From assembly GCA_022315425.1 (NCBI GenBank), contig JAIUPT010000041.1, positions 1,364,001 to 1,428,000 on the forward strand: a stretch of DNA of 64,000 nucleotides, written 5' to 3'. Of the stretch, positions 53,778 through 64,000 are shown in pieces; the stretch's first letter is position 1; every line of letters begins with the position of its first letter. The DNA comes from Pseudevernia furfuracea (Eukaryota > Ascomycota > Lecanoromycetes > Lecanorales > Parmeliaceae). The position numbers and the translations under genes are program-made. Below the pieces are notes generated by a model. That model was not told the origin of the DNA and did not search any database. It was given only the letters and a program-made list of their open reading frames with translations.

Positions 53778-56332
53778 ATGTCGGGTCTTCTAGACCAAGC
53801 CGCCACGGGCAGCAGCAACACTGGGCAGACTGCACCCCCCGCTGCCCCTGAAATCATAGTTCACCGCGCGGAAAGTACCCAAGAGTCCCTTGGATTGGCC
53901 GAGAAGACGCCCGAGCTTGCGACAGTTTACCCTGTCTCTGAGAAGGCCCAGGAGTCACCTTTGCTACGTCAAAAGAGTCAAAAGCCGCTTGATGACCCTC
54001 GCGGTCCTCATAGTCCTGCCGGATATTCCTTCATTCAGGACAGTATTACCTTCAATCTTCGGGTTACCTGGGAAGGATCGCGAGATTCCAAGCTGGCAGA
54101 AGAATTGTCTGTGCTTCTCCACGAACCGGAAAGCTACCAAAAAATTGAGAAGTTAGCAGAGGAGTACGCAAACGCCTTGTCTGCAGAGACTATTGGCCCG
54201 AGAGAATTGAAGTTTTCTTATGGAAACTGTACGATCGTCAGCAGTAACGGCACCAAAACCCGTCTTCCTCTGCGATCTCGACGAGATTGGACAGGAATTT
54301 ACAAAGCAGTTGTCGAATATTGGACTTCGCATACTCATGAACGACTCCACCTTTGCATTTCGCGGCATTATCTAGCCTGCCAAGACCAGCCAACAGAAGG
54401 AAAATCCTTTGCAGAACTCAAGTGTTTAGAGATTGATGATCTAATGAAAAAGACGTGGGAGAAGAAAGATTATATCCCGCATAATTTCCTGGAAACAGTC
54501 ATTTCAGACCAGACAATCTACTGGATCATCAAAGAGAATCCTCCGAAGAGTGTGCCACAGGACGACCAAGATGCTTTTATACGCCGAGTACAAGCAGAAG
54601 GTCGAATCCTCTTGGCCATGTGCGTTCACGCTGAGTTGGGGATGGAATGCCTGAAGAAGCTTCTGGACAGCGATTGGAAAGACTCAAGACTGCCGCTTGA
54701 CGAGGAATCTCTATGTCATCGGGGCTGCAGACGCAAGTTCAGAACATTAGTTCAAACGCAAGGCGGCTATCGGGCGGCGAGTTTCGTTGAAGGCGAACAC
54801 AAAACGCTCCATTCTCATACTGTTGTACCGCTAAATTTCTGTCCAAGAGCCCATGGCAAGGATGATCTTGATCGTGAGGTCACCGAAGTACGCGGTAACA
54901 AACCGCAGAACTCAAACAGCGAAGAGAGCGCGATCAAAGAAGCTGCCTGGTGTGGTTCCGGAGCATACAGTAATGTCTACTGTGTGAAAATGAATCCCAA
55001 TCATCATAGTCTTTCACTGGTGAGTAAAGATCTCTGGAGCCCGTCGACTGGGACTAAAACTCATAGTAGGACTTGGATGTCTGTTTTGCTCTCAAGGAGT
55101 TTAGGGACAAACCGAAGGTAGTTCAGGATTTCGATCGTGAGCTAGCCATCTTGAAAGAGCTTCGGAAGTACTCTCACCCCCATATCGTTACGCACCTGGC
55201 GACTTGGACACAAGACGGGAGATACTACATGCTGTTTCCCTATGCACAATGCAACCTGCGCGAATACATGGGGCAGAACAAGTTCAACAAAAAGGACGCC
55301 TTATGGCTCTTGGACCAGTTCCACGGTATGGCCGGAGCAGTAAAGCGAATCCATGATCTCTCAGAGGTAGAGGTACCAATTCCAAGTCTCACTCTCAGGC
55401 CTCCCGCTGCCGAAGAGCGAAGAACTGCATGGCATCACGATCTCAAGCCTGAGAATATCCTCTTCTTCAGCCACGGTTCCTCCCGTCGTGGAATGTTCCG
55501 CATTTCGGATTGGGGTTCCGGCAAAGTGAACACATATCGCAGTCGCAGCTACCATACGGATTCTCCTATAGGAACCCTTACTTACGAGCCACCAGAGCAC
55601 ACGTATGACGGGGAAACCTCGCGGCCTTACGACTTATGGTCTCTGGGCTGCGTTTTCCTTGAGCTTCTTATTTGGGCAGTCTTTGGTTCTACAATTGTAG
55701 GAGAATTCTCAGATCAGAGGGACGAAAAACGCAACGCCAGTTCTGGAACTGGCAGTATGAAAGATGATGCTTTTTGGAAAAAGGCTGGGAATGAATATGT
55801 CCTCCGGGATCTCGTCATTACTCAGCTCGGACGCTTGGACGAAGCTCTGGTAGAGCCGAGTGCCCCACCTTTCAAGGAAGTTGTGGGGTATATTAGACGC
55901 ATGCTCAAAACCAAAACGCACGAGAGGATCACGGCCCTCGAACTCTGCGATTTGTTGGACCGAACCAGTCGCACGAAGACAATCGAGGTGGAGAGCCCCG
56001 GGGATGAATCCGAACCTGTCACTCGATTGTCCCTTATTCCCACGGACATAGATTCTCCAGATGTGATGGCCCACCTTAATTCACCCTCAGGCCGAAGCTC
56101 TGGCCCGACATACGCGGAAAATTTCGCCCTTTCTCCTAGCGACATGTCGCCACAGGCAAGTCGACATAGCCGGAACAGTTCAGCCAGCGAGTTGATGCCC
56201 TCGCATGCTACCCGCTCTCGACAGTCGTCAAATGCCTCAAATCACTCAAATCACTCAAATCTGAGTATCCGTGAAAGGAAAGGCAGCCCTGCCAGTGCCA
56301 ACTCACCTAAAGCCACTAGAGGAGGCACATGA
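53778..56332 (+). CDS. divergent protein kinase with long N-terminal region, 834 aa
   Basis: Exons 53778-55019 and 55070-56332. The N-terminal ~390 residues begin with a disordered Pro/Ser tract, then a helical region of unknown family (FNLRVTWEGSRDSKLAEE, KFSYGNCTIVSS, RLHLCISRHYLAC). The kinase domain spans the intron: glycine loop CGSGAYSNVY, Lys in CFALKEFRD, Glu in DRELAILKEL, AWHHDLKPENILFF (HHD in place of HRD), ISDWGSGK (DWG in place of DFG), TLTYEPPEH and YDLWSLGCVFLELL. The essential Lys and both Asp residues are kept, so activity is plausible. The Ser-rich tail contains an NHS triplet repeat (SNASNHSNHSN). First true ATG at 53778. It has the same general layout as fungal kinases found in variable gene clusters; target unknown. 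Confidence 0.78.
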
Positions 56333-57136
56333 TTCTTGTATCTATCTAAGGCCGACCAAGAACGTCTCTACCATGTATTACTAGCATTACTAGATTTTCA
56401 TTCTCTTTTTAGGGAGGCCAGTATGCATGTAACTTGAGCTAGGGTGAACATCTCTGGCCACGAGCTATTTATACACCCCTATGATCCTGCCCACATGTAG
56501 ATTGGGCTCTTAATTTGCGTACTGTAATGTGAAAGTCATGAAGCACAGTCTGTTATGACGATTATAACGTTTCCCGTTCGCAACCCTTTACTCTCATAGA
56601 ACGACCATGCAGTTTTTGCTCCCATCGATCCTAGGCATCATTTCATGTATAAAAAGGTCTGATCTCGCAAGCCTTCGATGACTGCTGCATCGTTTGCGTT
56701 GATCATGTGGTAACCGAGCAATCATCAAGATTCTAATTCCGGCTTCACCAAAAGCTCCTGGTCGCTGGCTTGGCAGCGAAATACTGAGCAATGTGCGGAA
56801 GTATGCCATGGTAGACAGGAAGATTACTCTCAGGAAGAGCAAAAAGAAAGGCTTAGGGTTAGGGTCACTGGATTGCATCATTTTTAGCGTCCGAGGGGAA
56901 AGGTCCGACGAGCCGACATCGCGACCGGTCAGGTTAACTCCCTCGACTCCTAAACAATTATTCCTATCACTCACACGTTCAGCTCCTAATAAATCTCTTC
57001 AAAGGACAAACCACCTCAACAATCACTGCTCTACAAAGCTTCTACTTGTAAAGCCAAGCATATTGATTCAAGGGAATAGCCCGTGGTTGGGGGGAACTTG
57101 AGGTGGTCAACGAAAGCCCCAAACACTTCCTTCAAC
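56333..57136. other. intergenic region before cystathionine beta-lyase
   Basis: The 804 bp contain only antisense or short ORFs with no recognisable product. A TTAGGGTTAGGGTCA stretch near 56850-56865 resembles two telomere-type hexamers but is too short to mean more. Confidence 0.35.
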
Positions 57137-58650
57137 ATGTCAGGCTTCGCCTCAGACCGGCCAAGCGGAGATCCAGCGGAAGGATCAACCAAGTCTCTAG
57201 GCAAAGCTTTCTCTAGAATAGACTTGGACGGACATGACCTACCACCATCGCCAGCGCCTTCGAGCCCACGAAGCGGCAAAAGATATGCTTTAGCGACGGA
57301 GTTGGTTTACACAGAGGGGACAGACCAATACAATGCTAGCAGCACACCCATATACCAGGTAGGAAAATCTAAATGCGACGGAATGCGAGGAAAGCCCCAC
57401 GGACTTCCCTCTCATTGACTCAGCTCACATGCTGACAACGATTGTGTTTCAGTCTGCAACATTTAAGCAAACGTCTGCTGGTGGTGAAGGCGCCGAATAT
57501 GACTACACACGATCTGGGAACCCTACACGAACACATCTCGAACGGCATCTGGCCAAGATCATGCGCGCGGAACGAGCGCTCGTTGTCTCGTCTGGCATGG
57601 GGGCTCTGGACGTCATTACGAGATTGCTACGGCCTGGGGATGAAGTGGTGACCGGCGATGACTTATACGGAGGAACCAACCGATTGCTGAAATATCTTGC
57701 GACCAATGGCGGGATAACCGTCCACCACGTCGATACTACAAAATCTGAGTCGGTGCAGAGCGTTGTTGGATCCAAGACGGCTATGGTGCTCCTTGAAACA
57801 CCGACTAATCCTCTGATCAAGATCGTCGACATCCCTACAATAGCTAAACTTGCACACGAAGCGAATCCTAACGCTCTGGTGGCGGTCGACAATACCATGC
57901 TTTCGCCTTTGCTACAGAACCCCTTGGAATTAGGAGCCGACATCGTCTATGAAAGTGGCACGAAGTACCTCTCTGGTCATCATGATTTGATGGCCGGTGT
58001 GCTGGCCGTCAATAGCAGCGCTATTGGCGACAAGCTTTATTTTACTATCAATGCATCAGGGTGCGGCCTCGCACCTTTCGACTCGTGGCTTCTCATGCGG
58101 GGAATCAAGACACTGAAAGTCCGAATGGAGCAACAGCAGTCGAATGCGCAACGAATAGCGGAATTTCTGGAATCTCACGGTTTTAAAGTGCGATATCCAG
58201 GACTCAAGTCACATCCTCAATATGAGCTTCACAACTCCATGGCACGTGGCGCAGGTGCGGTGCTATCCTTCGAAACGGGTAGTATTCACGTCAGCGAGCG
58301 GATTGTTGAAGCAGCAAAGCTGTGGGCAATAAGTGTCAGCTTTGGGTGTGTCAATAGCTTGATCAGTATGCCCTGCCGTATGAGTCATGCCAGTATTGAT
58401 GCGAAGACGAGGCAAGAGAGGGCTTTGCCCGAGGATATTATCAGGCTATGCGTTGGGATCGAGGATGCTGATGACCTGATAGACGATTTGAGCAGAGCTG
58501 TAAGTCCTAGCATCTGCGAGTCGACTGGACCTTGCTGACGCTATCAAGCTCGTTTTAGCAGGCGCCGTCAATCTCAGCCCCGAGGGCTTTCACGCAGCTG
58601 AAAAAGGGCGTACTGCAAAGCTTGATACACAGTCTAACAACATATTTTAG
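57137..58650 (+). CDS. cystathionine beta-lyase (PLP-dependent)
   Basis: A Cys/Met-metabolism PLP enzyme that cleaves cystathionine to homocysteine, pyruvate and ammonia in methionine synthesis. Exons 57137-57358, 57453-58499 and 58549-58650 give 456 aa. Family landmarks: YDYTRSGNPTRTHLE, VVSSGMGALDVI, DDLYGGTNRLL, LLETPTNPLIKIVDI, VAVDNTMLSPLLQNPLELGA, and the PLP lysine in ESGTKYLSGHHDLMAG. Further on are CGLAPFDSWLLMRGIKTLKVRM and RLCVGIEDADDLIDDL. The N-terminal ~45 residues are a Ser/Pro-rich extension. Gamma-lyase or gamma-synthase are alternatives, but the SGHHD and LAPFDSWLL wording favours the beta-lyase. Confidence 0.9.
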
Positions 58651-58926
58651 AGCGGAAAAGCATTGAAAGGATTGGGAATCTTGATCTATATCATCTGAAA
58701 TTGACAATTTGAAGCACAAAGTGATCTATGAATCTATGTAAAAAGTAAAGGGCCAGACTTGCAATGCTCGCGTGCCCCTTTACCCAGAGCGGCTAGATGA
58801 GAACATTTTCTGACGTCCGATATCGTACCTTGCAGAACTTTTCTCAATTCTCACATCACAATTAGCATCAAAGTTGAAAATGTTGGCCACGACGTTGAGG
58901 TCTGTCTCACCAGGATATTGCAGAAT

Positions 58927-59921
58927 ATGACGCGTGAATTGGGTCGCAATGGTCTTGCGGGAACTATTGGAGACAATCGACCACCACCCGCTCCAACAGC
59001 AGTGATTCCTATCAAGTCTCACCACTGGAACACCAACAACTTGCCATGGCGAGTTATTTCCGACTTGACCGCCGCGACCTGCGCTTCGGGCCTTGTCTCA
59101 CCTCTTATAACAGTCATTGATCGGTACAGTACCGCCCCTCCTCCCTCAACTCTCCAATTCCAATTCCAATTCCAATTCCTCTAAACTCCTCACTGACACA
59201 CCCACTCAGCGCCATAATAGAGAATGCTTCCAACCGCTGCAGCCTCCGTACCTCCATCCGCACATCCCTCCAATCCCTCCTCACCCAGCCCCATCTCTTC
59301 CTGATTTCCAAACCAGCTCTCTTGATCTCAACCCTCTATTTCAGCACCTACGCCACAGCCAACACCATCGACACAATCAGCAGCACAGTCTCCAACACCC
59401 CCGCCCGGACCACCACCACCGGCCCCGCGAAGTTTCTCGCCACGACAAGCGTCAACATGTCCCTCTGCCTCTACAAAGACAGCCAGTTCGCCCGCATGTT
59501 CGGCCCCCCGCGCGGCGTCGCGGGCACGGCGGCGCGGACGATCCCGAAAGCCAGCTACGCGCTCTTCGCGGTGCGGGATTCCCTGACGATTTTCGCGTCC
59601 TTCAACCTCCCACCGCTCATTGCGCCCTGGCTGCCGATATCGGAGGAGGTGGAAAAGACGGTCAGCAGGGTCAGCGTCGCGCAGTTTTTGGCCCCGGCGG
59701 GCATACAGCTCTTGAGCACGCCGTTGCATTTGTGGGGGCTGGATCTGTACAACAGACCCATGGGGATCGGCACGAGATGGAGGACGAGGGTGGCGAAAGT
59801 GGGGAGGGATTGGTTCGGGAGCAGTTTGGCTAGGATGGGCAGGATCGTGCCGGCGTTTGGGGTGGGGGGAGTGGTTAACAGTGGGGTTAGGAGTAGGATG
59901 ATGGGGATACAGGAGGTCTGA
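58927..59921 (+). CDS. conserved fungal mitochondrial-carrier-like protein of unknown function, 302 aa
   Basis: Exons 58927-59123 and 59210-59921 are joined at codon CG|C, giving VIDRAIIENASNR. Conserved-looking blocks include CASGLVSPLITVIDR, LYFSTYATANTIDT, TTGPAKFLATTSVNMSLCLYKD, SYALFAVRDSLTIFASFNLPP, QFLAPAGIQLLSTPLHLWGLDLYNRP and IVPAFGVGGVVN. The internal pattern of moderately hydrophobic helices and the LDLYNRP/PLITVIDR pair are reminiscent of diverged mitochondrial carriers. I recall similar uncharacterised proteins across Pezizomycotina. The intron holds a CAATTC x4 microsatellite. The large ORFs in other frames over the GC-rich 59300-59950 stretch are shadows. Confidence 0.75.
59155..59178 (+). 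repeat. CAATTC x4 microsatellite in an intron
   Basis: Four perfect hexamer copies lie inside the single intron of the mitochondrial-carrier-like gene. The repeat is a potential length marker and may be variable between strains. Confidence 0.85.
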
Positions 59922-60295
59922 AGGTTGTGTGCTAGTGAGGTTATATGCTTGCATTTAGCGGGCTGCGTGGCATGTCAACAGTTGGATGTCAGTCTCTCGC
60001 CTCAATTCCTTACCTCTCGGCGGTTATTGGATAGCATCGGCGTTTCAGATGGCGTCACATGAGGTATACACTCGATCTCAAAGCATCTAAGAATGAAAGA
60101 TGAACTACACATAATGGAATTTCTCCAGAGTTTTTTTTGGTCTATGAAAGGGGCCTCTGGTATCCGGCCGCCTCAAACGCCTTCTTGCGCTCTAGCTTTC
60201 TCAGCTCAGCTCGTGGTATCATATAATCTCAACGCCGTTCCCCTCGTGTCAATGCATGCTATTCAAAATCCACCTTAAATGCAAACAGAACCGCC
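59922..60295. other. convergent spacer before RPB9
   Basis: The 374 bp between two stop codons contain no supported gene. Confidence 0.35.
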
Positions 60296-61110
60296 CTATT
60301 GGAAAATTGTCCCGCAACTGCAACACACGTAGAAGAGTTTCTGCATTCAAGAACCCTTTAGCACAGCTGCTCCACGAAATGCAGAAGCCCCGAGTGCTGA
60401 AGAGAAAAAGGGAACATACCATGCCCGTCTCCGCAGACCGCTGTTGCGACTGAAAGAATACGGCTTCCGGTTCACGGCAGTTGGGGCACTCCTTGTTCGA
60501 TCGCGGTAGCTAAACGTCAGAAGAGCAATGTCAGCCAAGAGTGTCAAGAAGTCTTGCGCTCCGGGAATGAGGGATGTCAAATCCGCTCTCCGCATCGCTC
60601 TCTCGCATCTCCCTTCTCTCCCCCACATTGACCGATCATCTCTCGGCCGTCGCCTGTGGTATCAGGCTCTCCATCCATGTCGTCATCCTCGTCTTCCATG
60701 TGGCTCATCTCATCCAGATCAAACACCGTCACATCCATGCCCATCTCTTTGCCCCCGTGCTCACTCGCGTTCAACATCCCCTCCTCCTCCCCCAATACCA
60801 TCCCGCAGAGCGTGCAACAGTGATAAACATCAGGATCTGGATCACCAACCGTAGGATCACTCCCGACGTCCTGCGTCACCCCGGCCGTCTCCCCCACCGT
60901 ATTGTACATGTTGTTCCTGAACACGCAACTGGAGATGGCTTCTTCGCTAAACTGGCAGGTCCGGCAGGCGAACATGAGTTTGTTGGTCATGCGGTCTTCT
61001 TTGGGGTACAACATGTTGCTGCATTCGCGGCAGAAGCGGAAGGTGATTTGTTCTTGGGCTTTTGTTGGTTGGGCGTCGGCGGACATGTTGGAGGGGGCAG
61101 GTGAGGCCAT
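60296..61110 (-). CDS. rpb9: RNA polymerase II subunit RPB9
   Basis: Rpb9 sits at the polymerase II jaw and affects start-site choice, elongation and fidelity. Exons 61110-60850, 60509-60420 and 60340-60296 give 131 aa. The first zinc ribbon reads FRFCRECSNMLYPKED with a CRTC pair. The middle is NNMYNTVGETAGVTQDVGSDPT. The second ribbon is split by introns: RSNKECPNCREPEAVFFQSQ, then KLFYVCCSCGTIFQ. The first intron is 340 nt, far longer than others in the window, and remains open in frame for some distance. The extra ~10 N-terminal residues before MSADAQ may not be used, since a second in-frame ATG exists. Confidence 0.92.
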
Positions 61111-61621
61111 GGTTAGTTAATGGCGGTTGTGGTGAAGTAAGGGCTGGGGGATTTTATGGTGAAGGGTTGTAGACTTTGCTGGTTAGTGAAGAGGTTTGTG
61201 CGAGGTTTGTTGATGTTGAGGTGTTGTTTATTATTGTGAGATTATCTGAATGAAGAGAGGAGAGAGGCAAGAGGCAAGAGGCAATAATAATAGGCCTGTA
61301 CGGTACTAAGTGTACCTAAGGTACTGTACCTTAGCTACTGCAGCTAAGGTCTTGGCAAGATAAACTCGGCGAGTCGGCGACTTCGTCTCCCAGTCCCTCG
61401 TGTTGAATTTTTTTTTACTGTAGAATTACGAGAGTATTTTGGCGGGGTCAACTCGTATTCCGTATTTCTGCATGTAATGTACCACATACTCGTGTGCTGT
61501 TGTTATGCGAAACCAATTTTTACATCTTATTTATTAGTTATAAGAATACCAATACCTTCTCATCTGCGAATATTCCCTCCCTTCCTTCTCAAGTCTCACC
61601 ACTGACTCACAGTTAGTCAAC
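61111..61621. promoter_or_regulatory. divergent promoter region, RPB9 / ESS1
   Basis: The 511 bp include a GCAAGAG tandem (61267-61284), a nearby palindrome-rich stretch of GTACCTTAG/CTAAGGTAC words (61310-61350) that could form a hairpin, and a T-run near 61408. The same GCAAGAG unit occurs upstream of the gene at 746-2080. Confidence 0.45.
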
Positions 61622-62393
61622 ATGGTCAGTCAATCCCTCAGCGTCTCTTTCTTCCCCAGGCTCCCAATCCACCACCTTCTAAACCCCCTCCCCTCACAGT
61701 CCACCACCGACACCGGTCTCCCCACCCAATGGGAAGTCCGCCACTCCAACTCCAAAAACCTCCCCTACTACTTCAACGCCTCCACCAAAGAATCCCGCTG
61801 GGAACCCCCCCCCGGCACGGACCCTGACAAGATAAAAACCTACATGGCCCTTCACCACAGTACCCCCGCCAACCCTTCCGCTTCGGGCTCGGCCAAAGAC
61901 GGGAAAATCAGAGCGGCACATTTGCTGGTGAAGCATAGGGATAGCAGGAGGCCGAGTAGTTGGAAGGAGCCCGAGATTCGAAGGACCAAGGCGGAGGCGT
62001 TGGAGATCTTGAAGGGCTATGAGAAGAAGATCAAGGGCGGGGAAGCCAGTTTGGGGGATTTGGCGACGAGTGAGAGTGACTGTAGTAGTGCGAGGAAGAA
62101 GGGAGATTTGTAGGTCCTTTTCATTTCGGCACTCTTGTGTCACATTGGTTGCGGGCCCGTGCTGAATTGGGGCACCTAGGGGGTTCTTCGGACGCGGGGA
62201 CATGCAGAAGGAGTTTGAGCAGGCAGCCTTTGCTCTCAAGCCTGGAGAGGTGAGCGGAGTTGTGGATACGGCTAGCGGAGTGCATTTGATTGAAAGGTAT
62301 GTCATCTAGAGAAAGGCACGGCGTCGTATTACACCAAAGTCTAGTCATCCGAGCTTGGAATGGGAGGGCTGACCGTTGTATAGGCTGGAGTGA
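61622..62393 (+). CDS. ess1/pin1: peptidyl-prolyl cis-trans isomerase of the Pin1/Ess1 type
   Basis: Isomerises phospho-Ser/Thr-Pro bonds, notably in the RNA polymerase II C-terminal domain. Exons 61622-61624 (ATG only), 61700-62109, 62180-62296 and 62384-62393 give 179 aa. The WW domain covers LPTQWEVRHSNSKNLPYYFN to SRWEPPPG. The parvulin domain has the phosphate-binding basic patch HLLVKHRDSRRPSSW, the active-site Cys in SESDCSSARKKGDLGFFGRG, MQKEFEQAAF, and the final His in SGVHLIERLE. The first exon is only the start codon: direct reading from ATG gives an unlikely leader, whereas splicing gives MSTTDTGLPTQW. Confidence 0.92.
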
Positions 62394-62886
62394 GCGGACT
62401 CATGCTTGTTATGACCCAGGCTACATGATCATCAGCGCAAAAGCAGGGTGGAAAGCGTTGAAGCATTTCCCGGTCAACACGCAATTGCCGTGCCTTTTAT
62501 TGGAAAAGTTTGCCTTCCGATCACGAGGGTCATTTTATGTACATATGAGGTTGATGGCACATTTGTTGGGGACAGTACCATAGGCTGCACAATGAACCTT
62601 GTTGTGCTGCCTGTTGATAGATGAATTCATGAATGTTATGATAGGATGACTTGGAACTTTGGGAGACAAGCGACATAATGCTTCATTGAATTCCGAGAAA
62701 ATGTGGTTGTCCACAGCACCAGCAAGAGGTGCGATAAAATGGTACAGTAAACGCCAAGATAGGAACACCGAGCGTGGGTATCCCAATGAAAGTTTAAGAA
62801 TCGCCCGCTCAGGGCGCCAGATATACACTCAATACGCCGTGCCGCTGACCATGGCTTCGTCCTTCGTAACGTGTACCAGTGGTGAC
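62394..62886. other. convergent spacer
   Basis: The 493 bp between the ESS1 stop and the next gene's stop hold no supported feature. Confidence 0.35.
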
Positions 62887-64000
62887 TCATGATGAAGCCT
62901 TCAGTGACTGGACTGCTTTGGCCACCTCGTCACTGGCCAATCGTTCCCAAGTCTTCCTTGCCTCACCATTTACACTTCCTGCGTCTCCAACCTTCTCGTA
63001 AAGTAGACGTGAGACATTCCGATTGATGTCGGTATATTGGTCTTTTGACACGGTATTGCTCTGATAGTGAGGAGTGAGAGCGGTAGAAACCATCCTCTGA
63101 AGGTCTGTTTTGGTGGACAAAGGCATCGTGGCACGGGTGGGTGGGTTGTCTTCGGACCTTGGTGGGCTGGAGCTTTGTATAGGTGGTCTTGAATGAGACC
63201 TAGGTCTCATAGGTTGTCGCACCTCATTATGCGGGCGGTGAGCGAGGGAGGTGTCTGTCGGAGATCGGATGGGAGAGAACTCTGCTGGAGGGTATATCGG
63301 CTCGACCTTCGATGTCAGCGAGAATGGCGAGCCTGGACGTGTCGCTACGGATGGCGGTGGCGTAGTGGATCTCGCGCGAGGACTGGGGTGGTTCGAGGTC
63401 GTTGGTGAGGCTCCTGGCGAGGAAGGCTGAGGCGAAGAGTGACCCGTGACGGTTTGCTTGTTTTGATGGCTCTGGAACCCCTCTGGAGCAGTAGAAGTCT
63501 GGATTTCTCGGAGCATGGATTGCAGGAAGCTCGGACCATTGCCTTGCGCAGCGACATTATGTAGACCCAAGGCACGTGAACTGGTAACAGATGCTTCTGG
63601 TGTGGCGTTCGTTGAGCCTTCAGCATTATCGATGGTTCGTCGTGTTCTTGGTCTCTTCAAAGGTCGTTGAGGTTGAGCGTGAGAATCAGCATCGGAGGGC
63701 GAATTGCTGGCGGACTTCCTCTTTCTCTTCGGGTTTGGGTCAAATTCGATCTCCTTTGCTTTCTCGAAGGCGTTCCAAGCGCGGATCTCTTCGCGGGACT
63801 CGGGCTCTGGGATGGCAGGATGTTCGCGTGTTGGGTGAAGATCCAGAAGAGCTGATGCAGTGTCCCGGAACCTGTTCGCTCCACCTTGCCTTTCGGCAAC
63901 TTGAAACCTTCGTTCCCATTGCCGAAAGTCACGACGTTGAGAAGCAGCCCTTTGTGCTCTATCAATACGAGCGGCATCGGACCCTTCGTCGAAAGGGAAG
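62887..64000 (-). CDS. C-terminal part of a probable PHD/RING-finger protein (cut by window end)
   Basis: The frame is open from the window edge to the stop at 62887, giving 371 visible codons. It starts with a charged helical stretch (DRAQRAASQRRDFRQWERRF, EEIRAWNAFEKAKEIEFDP). A nuclear-localisation-type KRKRKSAS and PLKRPRTRR follow, then a long Ser/Pro-rich disordered tract. A conserved-looking C-terminal helix pair ends the protein (YTDINRNVSRLLYEKV, ARKTWERLASDEVAKAVQSL). I recall this architecture at the C-terminus of fungal PHD-and-RING proteins, but the zinc fingers would lie outside the window, so the identity is tentative. Confidence 0.55.
   Translation of the reverse strand, partial: FPFDEGSDAARIDRAQRAASQRRDFRQWERRFQVAERQGGANRFRDTASALLDLHPTREHPAIPEPESREEIRAWNAFEKAKEIEFDPNPKRKRKSASNSPSDADSHAQPQRPLKRPRTRRTIDNAEGSTNATPEASVTSSRALGLHNVAAQGNGPSFLQSMLREIQTSTAPEGFQSHQNKQTVTGHSSPQPSSPGASPTTSNHPSPRARSTTPPPSVATRPGSPFSLTSKVEPIYPPAEFSPIRSPTDTSLAHRPHNEVRQPMRPRSHSRPPIQSSSPPRSEDNPPTRATMPLSTKTDLQRMVSTALTPHYQSNTVSKDQYTDINRNVSRLLYEKVGDAGSVNGEARKTWERLASDEVAKAVQSLKASS

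Noticed and set aside
56845..56870. Telomere-like TTAGGG words
   Set aside because: Only about two hexamers are present, far too short for an interstitial telomere and expected by chance.
59117..59954. Long plus- and minus-strand ORFs (238 and 208 aa) rich in Pro/His/Arg
   Set aside because: They overlap the GC-rich exon of the mitochondrial-carrier-like gene and have shadow-type composition.
1..64000. CRISPR arrays, rRNA, tRNA, bacterial operons or viral genes
   Set aside because: None were seen on either strand. The intron-rich fungal gene structure also makes prokaryotic features unlikely. A covariance-model tRNA search was not possible here.

Overview
This is a filamentous ascomycete chromosome segment (Pezizomycotina). 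Genes are monocistronic on both strands, with short GT-AG introns (about 45-80 nt), CT(A/G)A-type branch sites and typical fungal core proteins. Protein wording recalls Leotiomycetes, but I cannot confirm the class. There are no recognisable rRNA or tRNA genes, CRISPR arrays or bacterial operons.

Layout. 0-5.4 kb: the 3' end of an epoxide-hydrolase-like gene, a fungal hypothetical gene, and a nine-exon cytochrome P450 that is intact except for one in-frame TAG. 6-35 kb is a conserved housekeeping block: twinfilin, succinate/fumarate carrier, SRP72, BUD4/anillin-like, mitochondrial DEAD-box helicase MRH4, tRNA pseudouridine synthase PUS1, TFIIE-alpha, a very large USP-type deubiquitinase and RNase P/MRP subunit POP3. 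35-38 kb: a TMEM170-like membrane protein and a Rossmann/NmrA-like protein, separated by a 243-bp foldback element. 38-57 kb looks accessory: a hypothetical protein, a trypsin-fold/zinc-finger/AT-hook/fungal transcription-factor composite, a kinase-TPR protein with one in-frame TAG, a TA-flanked MITE-like element, a CorA-like membrane protein and a second divergent kinase. 57-64 kb returns to core genes: cystathionine beta-lyase, a conserved mitochondrial-type protein, RPB9, the prolyl isomerase ESS1/PIN1, and the C-terminus of a probable PHD/RING protein cut by the window edge.

Most notable observation: the only two damaged genes each carry a single lesion, and both lesions are TAG. In the P450 the family expects Trp, and TAG to TGG would restore exactly that. 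Both TAGs sit in the loop of a small predicted hairpin. This fits the sexual-stage A-to-I mRNA editing known in filamentous ascomycetes, which converts UAG to UGG. Recent pseudogenisation or sequencing error remain the simpler alternatives.

Exon coordinates are my own splice predictions. They were checked for reading phase, and where a total length is given it is a multiple of three.
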